A DNA stretch of 64,000 bases from Pseudomonas sp. CFII64 (GCF_000416235.1 NZ_ATLO01000027.1:1-64000), one strand, 5' to 3'. Positions 18,673 to 27,629 are shown, counted from the first letter of the stretch. A program made the numbers and translations. Notes: a model not told the origin generated them from the sequence alone.

Positions 18673-18802
18673 AGAAGGAATGTCCAATCAATCTGGAAAA
18701 AGGGCTATCTCTTTGGGGGTAGTCCTATGAAACCGGGCAGTTGGGGCATGAAACTTGCTGTTTCGAAACAGATGCCCGGCCAATAAAAAAAGGATCTCTG
18801 GT

Positions 18803-19948
18803 TTGCAAAACCGACTGCACGGGTTGGCACGCTGGTTTCAGTGGGTCGAGCCACAGCAAGTGAGCCATGCACGCAAGCTGCTGGCTGAGCTGCCGTTGGG
18901 CGTGGTGCACGCTGACGGTGCCCTGCCGCTGTTTCTGGACCGTTTCGACGCGTTGCTGCCCGGCTGCAAACTGAATTTGATTCTCGGTGACATGGACTTC
19001 GGGCCGACACGCAAAATCCTGATCAGCGAGTGCCACACTGACGCCGCCTGTCCCTGGCGGGCTGTCAAGGCGGGACCAATGCCTCTGGCCTGCACCACAT
19101 GCCGCAAGCGTGGCGTGAAGCGGCTGGTCTGTGTCCTGCCGGACGAAGGCGACCAAGGCAAAGGGTTTGTGCTGCTCGATACAACCGGGGTGGCTGGCAG
19201 GTATTTGCGCTTGCTGCTGCAAGACGCAGCGCATTCGCTGGGTGTCGCGGTGCAGTTGCTGCGGCACCAACGTGAGTCGCAACGTAAACAGGCCACGTTT
19301 CAACATGGCGCACTGGCCCGTGAACTTCACGATTCGGTGGCCCAGCAGTTGGGGTATCTGTCGTTTCAGGCGCGCTTGATCCAGAGCCAAATGTCGGAAC
19401 CTGAAGTGGCTGCCGCCTCACTTGCAGAGCTCAGTACAGGCCTGAGCCAATTGCAGCGGCAGGTGCGCGAATTGATTACCAGCGCAAGGCTGACCATGGA
19501 CGGACGGTCGCTGCGCCAGGCCCTGGCGGATTCGGTCGCCGAATTTTCCCGGCGCTGCATCATCGTCTTCGAATTGGACAACCGCCTGGCCGACGATGCC
19601 TTGAGTCCTGCAACCGAGCTGCAAGTCCTGCAGATCATTCGCGAGGCCTTGACCAACGCGGTGCGCCACTCCCATGCCCGGCACGTGCGCATCGAATTAC
19701 GCCAGGACCAGGAGGGTGATGCATCGATTTCGGTCGAAGATGACGGCATCGGCCTGAGTCCTGCCTCAGAAGCAGAAAATCACTTTGGCCTGGCGATCAT
19801 CCGCGAGCGCGCTTCAGCGATTGGCGCGCGGCTGTCCATTGAGCCAATCCGGCCCCACGGCGTTCGCGTGCACCTGGGGCTATCTGCTTTTCACGCCGAC
19901 ACATCAGGGAGTTTCGATGTCAGCCACGACCTTGTTACTGATCGATGA
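18803..19948 (+). CDS. Soluble NarX-like sensor histidine kinase
   Basis: The protein has 381 residues from a TTG preceded by AAGGA at 8 bases; no ATG or GTG fits. There is no membrane segment. The N-terminal GAF-like part carries cysteines at about 77, 83, 97 and 100 (ECHTDAACPW, ACTTC), in the position where NarX has its cysteine cluster. A HisKA_3 helix follows (ARELHDSVAQQLGYL, His about 176), then a HATPase with REALTNAVRHSHA and EDDGIGL. It overlaps the response regulator gene by 32 bp. It is divergent from the dmm operon, so it may sense redox, oxygen or a metal-bound signal to control amine demethylation. The signal is not known. Confidence 0.82.
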   Translation: MQNRLHGLARWFQWVEPQQVSHARKLLAELPLGVVHADGALPLFLDRFDALLPGCKLNLILGDMDFGPTRKILISECHTDAACPWRAVKAGPMPLACTTCRKRGVKRLVCVLPDEGDQGKGFVLLDTTGVAGRYLRLLLQDAAHSLGVAVQLLRHQRESQRKQATFQHGALARELHDSVAQQLGYLSFQARLIQSQMSEPEVAAASLAELSTGLSQLQRQVRELITSARLTMDGRSLRQALADSVAEFSRRCIIVFELDNRLADDALSPATELQVLQIIREALTNAVRHSHARHVRIELRQDQEGDASISVEDDGIGLSPASEAENHFGLAIIRERASAIGARLSIEPIRPHGVRVHLGLSAFHADTSGSFDVSHDLVTDR

Positions 19949-20576
19949 CCACCCGCTGTTTCGCAAAGGCCTGGCGCAATTGTTTGCTGCCTGCGACGAC
20001 TTTGAAGTGGTCGGGCAGGCGGCCAGCGGCAGAGAAGGGATCAACCTGGCAGTCAGTCTGGCACCGCAACAGGTGTTGCTGGATTTGCATATGCCTGGCC
20101 TGAGTGGTCTGCAGGTTCTGGATGAACTCCGTCAACTGAGCCTGGGGTGTCAAATCGTGGTGCTGACCGCCTCCATGGATCGTGGTGAATTGCTGACGGC
20201 GTTGCGTCTTGGGGCCAACGGTTATGTGCTCAAGGAAACCGAGCCCGATGCGCTCCTGGCCTACATGCGCAACTGCAACAAAGGCGCCATTGTTCTGGAC
20301 GATTGCCTGGTGTCATTACTTGCTGGACAGCTTGAGCCCGAGCGAAGTCCTGCGATGGCCGATACCTGTGGCCTGACCGAGCGCGAGGGGCAAACCCTGA
20401 CCCTGATCGCTGCCGGCATGAGCAACAAACAGATCGCTCGGGAGCTGGGCATCAGCGATGGCACGGTGAAGATCTACGTCAGGAATCTGTTGCAGAAGCT
20501 GAACCTGCATTCACGCCTGGAGTTGGCATCCTGGGTGCACAACGCTGCTTCAGCCAGAAAACAGGAGCGCCACTGA
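19917..20576 (+). CDS. NarL/FixJ-family response regulator
   Basis: The 219-residue protein has a receiver domain with DDH at 10-12 and the phospho-acceptor Asp56 (LLDLHMPG), a switch lysine in YVLKETEPD, and a C-terminal LuxR-type helix-turn-helix (LTEREGQTLTLIAAGMSNKQIARELGISDGTVKIYVRNLLQKL). The ATG at 19917 follows GGGAG and lies inside the 3' end of the kinase gene, so the two are a cognate pair. It is shorter in the linker than NarL but close in pattern. Its probable targets are the divergent dmm promoter and its own operon. Confidence 0.87.
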   Translation: MSATTLLLIDDHPLFRKGLAQLFAACDDFEVVGQAASGREGINLAVSLAPQQVLLDLHMPGLSGLQVLDELRQLSLGCQIVVLTASMDRGELLTALRLGANGYVLKETEPDALLAYMRNCNKGAIVLDDCLVSLLAGQLEPERSPAMADTCGLTEREGQTLTLIAAGMSNKQIARELGISDGTVKIYVRNLLQKLNLHSRLELASWVHNAASARKQERH

Positions 20577-21371
20577 ATGACCCTGCAAAGTGTCGCAGCG
20601 GACTTGTTACGCGATGAGCAGTCGCTGGCGGTGCTGGATCGTTTTCCAGTTGCGTTGCTGGAGTTGCGTGAAGATGGCCGGATCGCGCGTTGTAATCGGG
20701 CCTGGATTGAACTGATGGAAAAGCCCGACGCGCAATGCGACATCATGGATTACGTCCACCAGGAAGATCGCTCGCTCTGGCTTCAGGCATTACGGGAACT
20801 GCGACGGCATCCGGATACTTCCTTCAAACAACGGCTTCGGTTCGTGCACCCGTCGGGGGAGCTGCGCTGGTTCGAGGTCAGCCTGAAAGCCGCAGGCGCG
20901 GGTTACAGCCTGGTCGTTGGCGATATAACTGCACATAAACGTCGGGAGATTGCCCTTCAGGCCAGTCAACGCAGTGCGGTCAGCCTGCTCGACAGCATGC
21001 CGGGGCTTATTTACCGGGGTCGCAACAACCGGGACTGGACCATGGAGTTCGTCAGTGCAGGTTGCCTGCAACTGACGGGCTATCCGCCGGAACGGCTGGT
21101 GGACAATCACGATTTTACCTACAACAGCCTGATTCTTCCCGAAGACGCCGACTACGTCTGGCGCGAAGTTCAATATGCCTTGTCCCGCCAGGAACCGTTC
21201 AAGCTCAGTTACCGGATTCGTTGCGCAGACAATTCAATCAAACAGGTCTATGAAACCGGCGTCGGCATCTATTCGGATAATCGGGAGGTGTTGGGTATCG
21301 AAGGGGCAATTTTCGAACGGGGAGCGACCGATGCCCGGGCCCGCAGTTTCAACACAAAAAAAACGGTATAA
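20577..21371 (+). CDS. Tandem PAS-domain protein without output domain
   Basis: The 264-residue protein starts directly after the response-regulator stop (TGAATG), so it is translationally coupled. It has two PAS domains: one at about 15-120 (FPVALLELREDGRIARCNRAWIELM, then RFVHPSGELRWFEVSLKAAG) and one at about 130-250 (MPGLIYRGRNNRDWTMEFVSAGCLQLTGYPPE, then YRIRCADNSIKQVYETG). No kinase, GGDEF or EAL domain follows. It is probably an accessory sensor feeding the kinase. A ligand such as haem or flavin cannot be told from the sequence. Confidence 0.8.
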   Translation: MTLQSVAADLLRDEQSLAVLDRFPVALLELREDGRIARCNRAWIELMEKPDAQCDIMDYVHQEDRSLWLQALRELRRHPDTSFKQRLRFVHPSGELRWFEVSLKAAGAGYSLVVGDITAHKRREIALQASQRSAVSLLDSMPGLIYRGRNNRDWTMEFVSAGCLQLTGYPPERLVDNHDFTYNSLILPEDADYVWREVQYALSRQEPFKLSYRIRCADNSIKQVYETGVGIYSDNREVLGIEGAIFERGATDARARSFNTKKTV

Positions 21372-21425
21372 GGCGCTCGCTCGGCCCCCCTGGGGGCAGA
21401 TCGAAAGTCAAAGCCGCTGGAACCT

Positions 21426-21523
21426 GTGGGAGCGAGCTTGCTCGCGAAAAACGTGTGGACACCGGGTTTATCCAGACAGCACGCGTTATCGTTGAAGTCC
21501 TTCGCGAGAAAGCTCGCTCCCAC
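21426..21523. repeat. Inverted REP pair
   Basis: gtgggagcgagcttgctcgcg at the left and cgcgagaaagctcgctcccac at the right form the standard Pseudomonas REP doublet, separated by about 55 bp. A near copy of the spacer occurs in the next doublet at 21831. Confidence 0.85.
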
Positions 21524-21529
21524 AACGGG

Positions 21530-21770
21530 AATGCGTACATATCCGTCGCTGCGGTAACGGCCGCTTAGGGTTCCGCCCTGACGGCGGGTTACTTGGAGAA
21601 GCGCCAAGTAACCAATCGCTCTCGCCCCTGACGTCCGGTGCCTCGCCTGGGCTCGACATACCCTCGCTCCGGTTCTGCTCCGTGGGCCCGCCGCCATCGG
21701 CCATCCCTGGCCAAGGGCGGCTAACCCGGCATCCATGCCGGGTTGCCCACTGCGCAAAACCTGCGCTCGG
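21530..21770 (-). repeat. Long intergenic repeat, copy 2 (inverted)
   Basis: On the minus strand this reads as the same element as at 1-235 and 22070-22280, sharing tgcgtacatatccg, cggccgcttagggtt, ggccatccctggcc and ggctaacccggc in reverse orientation. Several short ORFs cross it in various frames and are not taken as genes. With copy 3 it forms a large inverted repeat about 300 bp apart. Confidence 0.65.
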
Positions 21771-21786
21771 CCTTCTGACGGGGCAG

Positions 21787-22035
<249 letters not shown>

Positions 22036-22069
22036 AGCGCCCCGTCTAACCACGCTGGCCGAAATTCGA

Positions 22070-22280
22070 TGTTGATTTGGAGGGTAAACCGGCAGGACGC
22101 CGGTTTAGCCGCACTGGGCCAGGGATGGCCCTTTGCGGCGGCCCACGATAGCGTTCGACCCACTTATAGCCAGTCTTTCGGCGCAATAGCCTTTTGCTTA
22201 CTTTTGGGCTTCAAAAGTGAGGCGCCGTAAGGGTGCAACCCTAAGTGGCCGTTACCGCAGCAATGGATATGTACTCAATC
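22070..22280 (+). repeat. Long intergenic repeat, copy 3
   Basis: This copy is in the same orientation as the one at 1-235, with long identical blocks (agggtaaaccggcaggacg, cagggatggccctttgcgg, aaccctaagtggccgttacc). A REP half-element follows at about 22298-22320 (cgcgagcaagctcgctcccgc). Confidence 0.7.
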
Positions 22281-22339
22281 ACCAAACCCTATGCCGCCTT
22301 CGCGAGCAAGCTCGCTCCCGCACTCGACCTGCATTGCTT

Positions 22340-22735
22340 TCAAGCCACACTTTCAGAGGCTTCATGCTGCCGAGCATCACTGGCAATCAACCGCTTGATC
22401 CCCTCAAACAACTCATCCCCTTGCGCCTGCGTACAGTCTTCACCATAACGTTTGCGCAATCCGGAATGACTGAGAATCAGATGCACATCCGCATGCAGTC
22501 CATGCTGTTTCAAACAGTTCTCGACGCATTGCAACGGGCAGCCATCCAGCGCGAAGATCCGTCGCCCCGAGCGCGCTTTGTTGACCAGCGCCGGCACATG
22601 GCCGCCAACACCTGCGATGCAGGACATTTCCGCAAGGCCGCTGCGATCCAGGCGCACGGCCAGGTTATTGGCCAATTGAGCAACGTTGGAGCAGCCGGAG
22701 CAGGAGTAAACCAAAGGCAGGGTTGAAGGGGGCAT
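22340..22735 (-). CDS. DGC-domain putative zinc-binding protein
   Basis: The 131-residue cysteine-rich protein has YSCSGCSNVAQ near the N-terminus, SCIAGVGGH in the middle, and ALDGCPLQCVENCLKQHG, which contains the Asp-Gly-Cys signature of the DGC family. GGAGAG lies 5 bases before the ATG. It is 74 bp downstream of dnr on the same strand, so it probably belongs to the narXL-dnr transcript. The spacing of cysteines suggests a bound metal. Its role in nitrate or NO metabolism is inferred only from position. Confidence 0.8.
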   Translation of the reverse strand: MPPSTLPLVYSCSGCSNVAQLANNLAVRLDRSGLAEMSCIAGVGGHVPALVNKARSGRRIFALDGCPLQCVENCLKQHGLHADVHLILSHSGLRKRYGEDCTQAQGDELFEGIKRLIASDARQHEASESVA

Positions 22736-22809
22736 TGACGCTCTCCGTTGTTGGGCTCTGCCAGTGTGCAAGGCCAGTGACATTGCGCATTGATTGCCGT
22801 CAATTCCGG

Positions 22810-23487
22810 TTACTGAAACGCCGCCAGCTCCTGTTCCTCGGCAAGGATGCTGATATTGCGGCGTTCCATCGCGATCAGGCCGCACTCCACCAGGCGGTGC
22901 AAGATCCGCGAAAAGGTTTCCGGTTGAATGCCCAGCTTCGACGCCACCAGGCGTTTGGAGACCTGCAAGACAATCTGGCCGGTGACCGGGTGACGCTCCT
23001 GAAGCAGGTAATTGATGACCCGCCGGCTCGCACTGGTCATGGTCAGCGTGTCGATATCCCGCAGGCGTAAGTGCAGGTGAACGCTCATGCTCGCCAGGAT
23101 GGCCAGGCAGACTTTCGGCTGATCCTCCAGAGCGTTGCGATAGTGGTGACCATCGATGCTGACCAGCACGCTGTCCTTCAACGCCGTGGCGCTGACCGGG
23201 TAAAGCCGGGCCTGGCTGAACAGCAAGGCTTCGGCAAAGGTCTGGCCGGGCTGGATGATTTCCACCAGGTTCTCCTGACCTTCGCCAGTGAGCCGATACA
23301 GCTTGATCTGACCGCTGACCAGCAGGAAGAAACGCTTGGCCGGATCGCCCTGGCGCATGAGTGTGCTGTGACAACTCAGACGCTTGAGCATCGCCAGGCT
23401 GCAGACTTCCTCGAAGACCTTGTCCGGCAATTGGCTGAACAAGTGGTGACGGCGCAACGTTGAAACGATGGAAGGGTGGGTCAGCAT
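22810..23487 (-). CDS. dnr: Dnr-type Crp/Fnr-family transcriptional regulator
   Basis: The 225-residue protein has a cyclic-nucleotide-type effector domain (about 15-130, LMRQGDPAKRFFLLVSGQIKLYRLTGEGQE), a dimer helix, and a winged helix-turn-helix with KRLVASKLGIQPETFSRILHRL, whose E and SR residues recognise TTGAT half-sites. It lacks the N-terminal four-cysteine cluster of Anr, so it fits Dnr, the haem-based NO-responsive activator of nar and denitrification genes. It follows narXL in the same orientation. A NarL-type inverted heptamer at 23552-23567 in the leader suggests NarXL control. Confidence 0.88.
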   Translation of the reverse strand: MLTHPSIVSTLRRHHLFSQLPDKVFEEVCSLAMLKRLSCHSTLMRQGDPAKRFFLLVSGQIKLYRLTGEGQENLVEIIQPGQTFAEALLFSQARLYPVSATALKDSVLVSIDGHHYRNALEDQPKVCLAILASMSVHLHLRLRDIDTLTMTSASRRVINYLLQERHPVTGQIVLQVSKRLVASKLGIQPETFSRILHRLVECGLIAMERRNISILAEEQELAAFQ

Positions 23488-23551
23488 GGGATACCTCCGC
23501 TGACAGTCATAGTAGAGGCCGCAGGCGGGTTGACCTATGCCTCTGCAGGCC

Positions 23552-23567
23552 TACCTCCAAGGAGGGA
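23552..23567. promoter_or_regulatory. NarL-type 7-2-7 heptamer pair ahead of dnr
   Basis: TACCTCC-AA-GGAGGGA is an inverted pair of NarL-like heptamers (TACYYMT type) spaced by 2 bp. It lies 65 bp upstream of the dnr start, between narL and dnr. Confidence 0.55.
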
Positions 23568-23573
23568 TGTGCG

Positions 23574-24221
23574 TCAGCTGGCGCTGCGCAGATGCTCCAT
23601 GGCCCACACCGCCGCCTCGACCCGCGAGCGCAAGCCGAGTTTGTGCAGCAGGTTCTTGACGTGAACCTTGACCGTCCCTTCGGTGATGCCCAGCTTGTGC
23701 CCGATGACCTTGTTGCTGAAACCGCTGGCGATGGTTTTCAACACCTGCCGCTCACGTTCGGTCAGTTCCACCACGGCCTGGCGTGGCGGCGAACGCAGCG
23801 CCTGGGCCATGACCTGGGTCAGGCCCGGGCTGATGACCAGTGCGCCGTTCAGGGCATCGCGGATGTACGGGATCAGCAGTTCCGGTTCCATGTCCTTGAG
23901 CAGATAGCCGTCGGCATCCAGGCGCAGGGCGTCGCGAATATCGTCTTCGGCGTCCGACACCGTGAACAGCAACACCTTGCCGGTGTAGGGCATGGCCCGT
24001 AACCGGCGCAGGGTTTCGATGCCATTCATCTGCGGCATGTTGTTGTCGAGCAGGACCAGATCCGGTTGCAGCGGCTCGATCAGGCTGAGCGCCTCTTCAC
24101 CGTTGCCGGCCTCACCGACAATCTTGAAATCATCTTCGAGTTCGAGCATCTGGCGGATGCCGTGACGCATCATCGGATGATCGTCCACCAGCAGGATGGT
24201 GTGTTGCCGGGATGTGGTCAT
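23574..24221 (-). CDS. narL: NarL nitrate/nitrite response regulator
   Basis: The 215-residue protein has a receiver domain with DDH at 13-15, phospho-acceptor Asp59 (LVLLDNNMPQ) and switch lysine in YLLKDMEPE, then a LuxR-type helix-turn-helix (LTERERQVLKTIASGFSNKVIGHKLGITEGTVKVHVKNLLHKLGLRSR). It overlaps narX by 4 bp (ATGA). It should activate the nar operon and dnr when NarX senses nitrate. Candidate sites lie at 23552, 26102 and 26199. Confidence 0.94.
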   Translation of the reverse strand: MTTSRQHTILLVDDHPMMRHGIRQMLELEDDFKIVGEAGNGEEALSLIEPLQPDLVLLDNNMPQMNGIETLRRLRAMPYTGKVLLFTVSDAEDDIRDALRLDADGYLLKDMEPELLIPYIRDALNGALVISPGLTQVMAQALRSPPRQAVVELTERERQVLKTIASGFSNKVIGHKLGITEGTVKVHVKNLLHKLGLRSRVEAAVWAMEHLRSAS

Positions 24222-26020
24222 GTGACGCTACCTTCTGTGTGCTGTCCGAGAAACTCCGGGTGGAATTCCAGCTGGACGCAGGTGCCTTGCGGCGTCCTGG
24301 AAAATATCTGCAGTTGGCCGCGCAGGCTGCGCGCCCGTTCATCCATGATGTTCAGGCCGTGATGTTCGCGCTGGTCAACGTTGCCGCTGAAGCCTCGCCC
24401 GTCGTCTTCGATGCAGAGCCGGACGGTTTCGCCGACCTGGCGCAGTTGCAGCCAGGCGCTTTGTGCATGGGCGTGGCGCAGGCAGTTTGAAAGCGCCTCG
24501 CGGGTGATCTGCAAGATGTGGATCTGTTCGCTGGCCGAGAGCTGGAAGGCCAGTGCATCGACGTGCAGATGCACCTGAAACTCCCCGCGCCGGGAGAACT
24601 CTTCGGCGGTGTCCTTGAGTTCTTGCACCAGCCCGGCATCGTTGATCTGCAAGCGGAAGGTGGTCAGCAGTTCGCGTAGCTGACGGTAGGCATTGTTCAG
24701 GCCCTCGCGCAATTCGGCAGTGACGGTTGCCAGGGTTTCGACTGGTTCGCCACGGCGTATCAAGGTCTGCATGCGGCTGACTTGCAGCTTCATGTAGGAC
24801 AGCGCCTGGGCCAGTGAATCGTGCAGCTCGCGGGCAATGATTGTGCGTTCGTCGAGCAACAGCAGACGATGATCCTGTTCCCGTTGGCGTTTGAGCGAGA
24901 GCGAGGTGCCGATGAGATTGGCCAGGGCCTGGATCAGTTGGGTTTCCCAGGCCTGCGTCGGATGCCCGTCGACAAAGTGGGCCTTGAGCTCCCCCAGTTC
25001 ACTGCCCTGATTGCTGATGCTGAAGGTTTGCGGCTTCGCTTCGTGGTGTTTCTGGCAGGTGGCGCAATCGGTGCTGGCGCAGACTTCGCGGATATTCGCG
25101 CCGTGCAGGGCGAGCAGTTGCTTGGCAGGTGCCTGCGACTGGCCTTGCAGGCACAACGACAGGCGCAAGCCGGGCAGCCGTTGCTGGAAGCGGCGGATCA
25201 GATCATCCAGTCCTTCGGCGTTGGCCAGGCGGGTGGCCAGGTTGCGGCTGCTTTGATACAGCAGCTCCAGGGCGGCATTGGCCTGTTGCAGGTTCACGGT
25301 CTTTTGCTGGACCTGGCTCTCCAGAGTGCGATGGGATTCTTCGATGGTCTCGGCCATGGCATTGAAACTCATGGCCAACTGGCCCAGCTCGTCCTGGGAC
25401 TGATGGTTGACCCGCACCTGAAAATCCCCGCGACGAAAGCGCTGGGTGGCATCCACCAGTTCTTTAAGCGGGGTGACTACGCCGTACTGCAACTCATATA
25501 GCCCGAGCAGCAGGACAATCATGGTGGTGAATAGAGCCAGACCCTGGATGACCTGTTGCCAGCTTTGCTTTTCTTCGCTTTGCCGTTGCAACAGGCTGAC
25601 AAACTGGTTCAGTTGTTCCACGAACGGCGGGGCGATCGCTTGAAAGACGCTTGCGTCGCCACGTTCAAGGGCCGGGCGCAGTTCGTCGTTCCAGCGTTGC
25701 TGGATTTGCCCGTAGCTGATTTGCAGATCGCTGCTCGGGCCATCTTCCAGCACCGCCTTGAGGGACTGGCTGTTGAGGCGGGTTTGCAGGCTGTCGGTGA
25801 TGGCAGCGATTTCCGCAGGGGTTACACCCTTGGCCAGTTTCCAGCTCAGGTGATAAGTCTCCATGCGCACCGAGCCTGCGGTGTTGATCGCCGCCGCATC
25901 GCCCTGACTGAACCAGGCGATCAGGCCAGCGCTCAACGAACTGGCGAGGGCCAGCACGGCGATCAGGATCACCGCCAGGCCGGCGCGAGCGGGCAGGGAA
26001 CTGCGCAACCAGCGCATCAT
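24218..26020 (-). CDS. narX: NarX nitrate sensor histidine kinase
   Basis: The protein has about 600 residues. After the first membrane segment (about 15-37) comes the nitrate-binding P-box-like stretch DAAAINTAGSVRMETYHLSWKL. A second membrane segment near 165-185 is followed by a HAMP domain (PLKELVDATQRFRRGDFQVRV), a central region with the CASTDCATC cysteine cluster, a HisKA_3 helix (IARELHDSLAQALSYMKLQ, around residue 400) and a HATPase domain (REALSNCLRHAHA, IEDDGRGF). It sits in the inner membrane and phosphorylates NarL. The ATG at 26020 is chosen over a TTG at 26041. It diverges from narK1. Confidence 0.93.
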   Translation of the reverse strand: MMRWLRSSLPARAGLAVILIAVLALASSLSAGLIAWFSQGDAAAINTAGSVRMETYHLSWKLAKGVTPAEIAAITDSLQTRLNSQSLKAVLEDGPSSDLQISYGQIQQRWNDELRPALERGDASVFQAIAPPFVEQLNQFVSLLQRQSEEKQSWQQVIQGLALFTTMIVLLLGLYELQYGVVTPLKELVDATQRFRRGDFQVRVNHQSQDELGQLAMSFNAMAETIEESHRTLESQVQQKTVNLQQANAALELLYQSSRNLATRLANAEGLDDLIRRFQQRLPGLRLSLCLQGQSQAPAKQLLALHGANIREVCASTDCATCQKHHEAKPQTFSISNQGSELGELKAHFVDGHPTQAWETQLIQALANLIGTSLSLKRQREQDHRLLLLDERTIIARELHDSLAQALSYMKLQVSRMQTLIRRGEPVETLATVTAELREGLNNAYRQLRELLTTFRLQINDAGLVQELKDTAEEFSRRGEFQVHLHVDALAFQLSASEQIHILQITREALSNCLRHAHAQSAWLQLRQVGETVRLCIEDDGRGFSGNVDQREHHGLNIMDERARSLRGQLQIFSRTPQGTCVQLEFHPEFLGQHTEGSVT

Positions 26021-26101
26021 CAGTGCTGATCCGGTAAACAATCAGGAAAACAGAGCATGTGCAGCACCAGAGTGGGGTTTTGCCGCCGATCCCGGGCGCG
26101 C

Positions 26102-26117
26102 TACCTCTAAAGAGTTG
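26102..26117. promoter_or_regulatory. Imperfect NarL heptamer pair
   Basis: TACCTCT-AA-AGAGTTG has one consensus NarL heptamer and one weak partner with 2-bp spacing. It lies in the narX-narK1 divergent region, nearer to narX. Confidence 0.45.
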
Positions 26118-26198
26118 TCGACTGATCCTTGTCTGCAAAAACCGTGGAAGAACCCCCTGAAACGCTGATAAACCACCGTTTTCAGGGTTCTTCTGATC

Positions 26199-26214
26199 TA
26201 CCTCCTTAGAGGTA
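26199..26214. promoter_or_regulatory. NarL 7-2-7 site upstream of narK1
   Basis: TACCTCC-TT-AGAGGTA is an inverted heptamer pair with the 7-2-7 layout that NarL prefers. Its centre is about 53 bp upstream of the centre of the Anr/Dnr box. Confidence 0.7.
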
Positions 26215-26252
26215 GACCGCGCAAGCATAGGCCCAAGCCGCCTATGGCTTCG

Positions 26253-26266
26253 TTGACATGGATCAA
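26253..26266. promoter_or_regulatory. Anr/Dnr (FNR-type) box for the nar operon
   Basis: TTGACATGGATCAA matches the TTGAY-N4-ATCAA consensus perfectly. It is 59 bp ahead of the narK1 start, which fits a class II promoter with transcription starting near 26301. Confidence 0.85.
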
Positions 26267-26324
26267 GTTTTTGCGGGGTTGCTCTCTCTAGTCTGCCGCC
26301 ATGGCTAACTGACTGGAGAGCATT

Positions 26325-27629
26325 GTGAACCAACCGCGTGTAAGACAAGGCTTGGTGCTGGGCATGAGCACACTGGCCTTCACTGTGTGTTTCATGGTCT
26401 GGATGATGTTCGCCGTGCTCGGGGTGCCGATCAAGGATCTTCTCCAGCTCAACGAAACCCAATTCGGCCTGCTGGCCGCGACCCCGGTGCTGACCGGCTC
26501 CCTGGTGCGTCTGCCACTGGGTCTGCTGACCGACCGCTTTGGCGGGCGCAGCGTGTTCTTCCTGCTGATGCTGTCCTGCGTCGCGCCGTTGTACCTGATC
26601 AGCTACGCCACCGCCTACTGGCAGTTCCTGGTGCTGGGCTTGTTCGTCGGCCTGGCCGGTGGGTCGTTTTCGGTGGGCATTGCCTACGTCGCCAAATGGT
26701 TCGACAAAGAGAATCAGGGGTTCGCCATGGGAATCTTCGGTGCAGGCAACGCCGGCGCTGCGGTGACCAAGTTTCTCGCCCCGGCGCTGATTGCCGCCGG
26801 CAGCTGGCAACTGGTGCCGAAAGTCTTCAGCGCGATCCTGTTCATTACCGCGCTGCTGTTCTGGTTTCTCAGCGCGGAAAACAAGGACCACCGCAGTGCC
26901 TCCGGCGCCAGCTTGCGCGAGCAGTTGAGTTCGCTGAAAGATCCGGCGGTGTGGCGCTACTGCCAGTACTACTCGATCGTCTTCGGCGGCTACGTGGCCC
27001 TCGCGTTGTGGATGACCAAGTATTACGTGCAGGAATACGGTTTCAGCCTGCAAAGCGCCGCGCTGCTGGCGGCCTGTTTCTCCCTGCCCGGTGGTGTGTT
27101 GCGCGCCGTTGGCGGTTGGATGTCGGATCGCTGGGGCGCGCAAAGCGTGACCTGGTGGGTGTTGTGGGTCAGCTGGATCTGCCTGTTCCTGCTGTCGTAT
27201 CCGCAGACCCAATTGCAAGTGCAGACCCTCAACGGCCCGATGGATTTCCACATCGGCCTCACTCCGGCGCTGTTTACCGTGCTGCTGTTTGTCATGGGCA
27301 TCGCCTTCGCGTTCGGCAAGGCCTCGGTCTTCAAATACATCGCCAACGACTACCCGAAAAACATGGGCGCCGTGTCCGGCATCGTCGGTCTCGCGGGCGG
27401 TCTGGGCGGCTTCGTCCTGCCGATCCTGTTCGGCGCCCTGGTGGACCTCACCGGCGTGCGCTCTTCCTGCTTCATGTTGATGTACGGCGTGGTCTGGGTC
27501 TCCCTCACCTGGATGTACTTCAGCGAAATACGCAAGCGTCCGCTGCTGGGCAAACAGCCGCCAGCGACCTCGTCCCCGTTTTCCAGCATTGCCCAAGGAG
27601 AAGAACATGTCCGTTCTGCAAAAGCCTGA
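26325..27629 (+). CDS. narK: NarK1 nitrate/nitrite transporter (MFS)
   Basis: The 434-residue protein has twelve membrane segments. It starts at GTG 26325 after GGAGAG. NarK-family signs are TPVLTGSLVRLPLGLLTDRFGGR, and the glycine-rich nitrate signature GIFGAGNAGAAVTKFLAPAL in the fifth segment, with a second copy (GAVSGIVGLAGGLGGFVLPILFG) in the C-terminal half. In pseudomonads NarK1 is thought to be a nitrate/proton symporter. It is the first gene of narK1K2GHJI and overlaps narK2 by 23 bp. Confidence 0.92.
   Translation: MNQPRVRQGLVLGMSTLAFTVCFMVWMMFAVLGVPIKDLLQLNETQFGLLAATPVLTGSLVRLPLGLLTDRFGGRSVFFLLMLSCVAPLYLISYATAYWQFLVLGLFVGLAGGSFSVGIAYVAKWFDKENQGFAMGIFGAGNAGAAVTKFLAPALIAAGSWQLVPKVFSAILFITALLFWFLSAENKDHRSASGASLREQLSSLKDPAVWRYCQYYSIVFGGYVALALWMTKYYVQEYGFSLQSAALLAACFSLPGGVLRAVGGWMSDRWGAQSVTWWVLWVSWICLFLLSYPQTQLQVQTLNGPMDFHIGLTPALFTVLLFVMGIAFAFGKASVFKYIANDYPKNMGAVSGIVGLAGGLGGFVLPILFGALVDLTGVRSSCFMLMYGVVWVSLTWMYFSEIRKRPLLGKQPPATSSPFSSIAQGEEHVRSAKA

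Noticed and set aside
22340..23374. 344-codon ORF across dnr and the DGC gene
   Set aside because: Only its last 131 codons look like a protein family; the front part is dnr read in the wrong frame.
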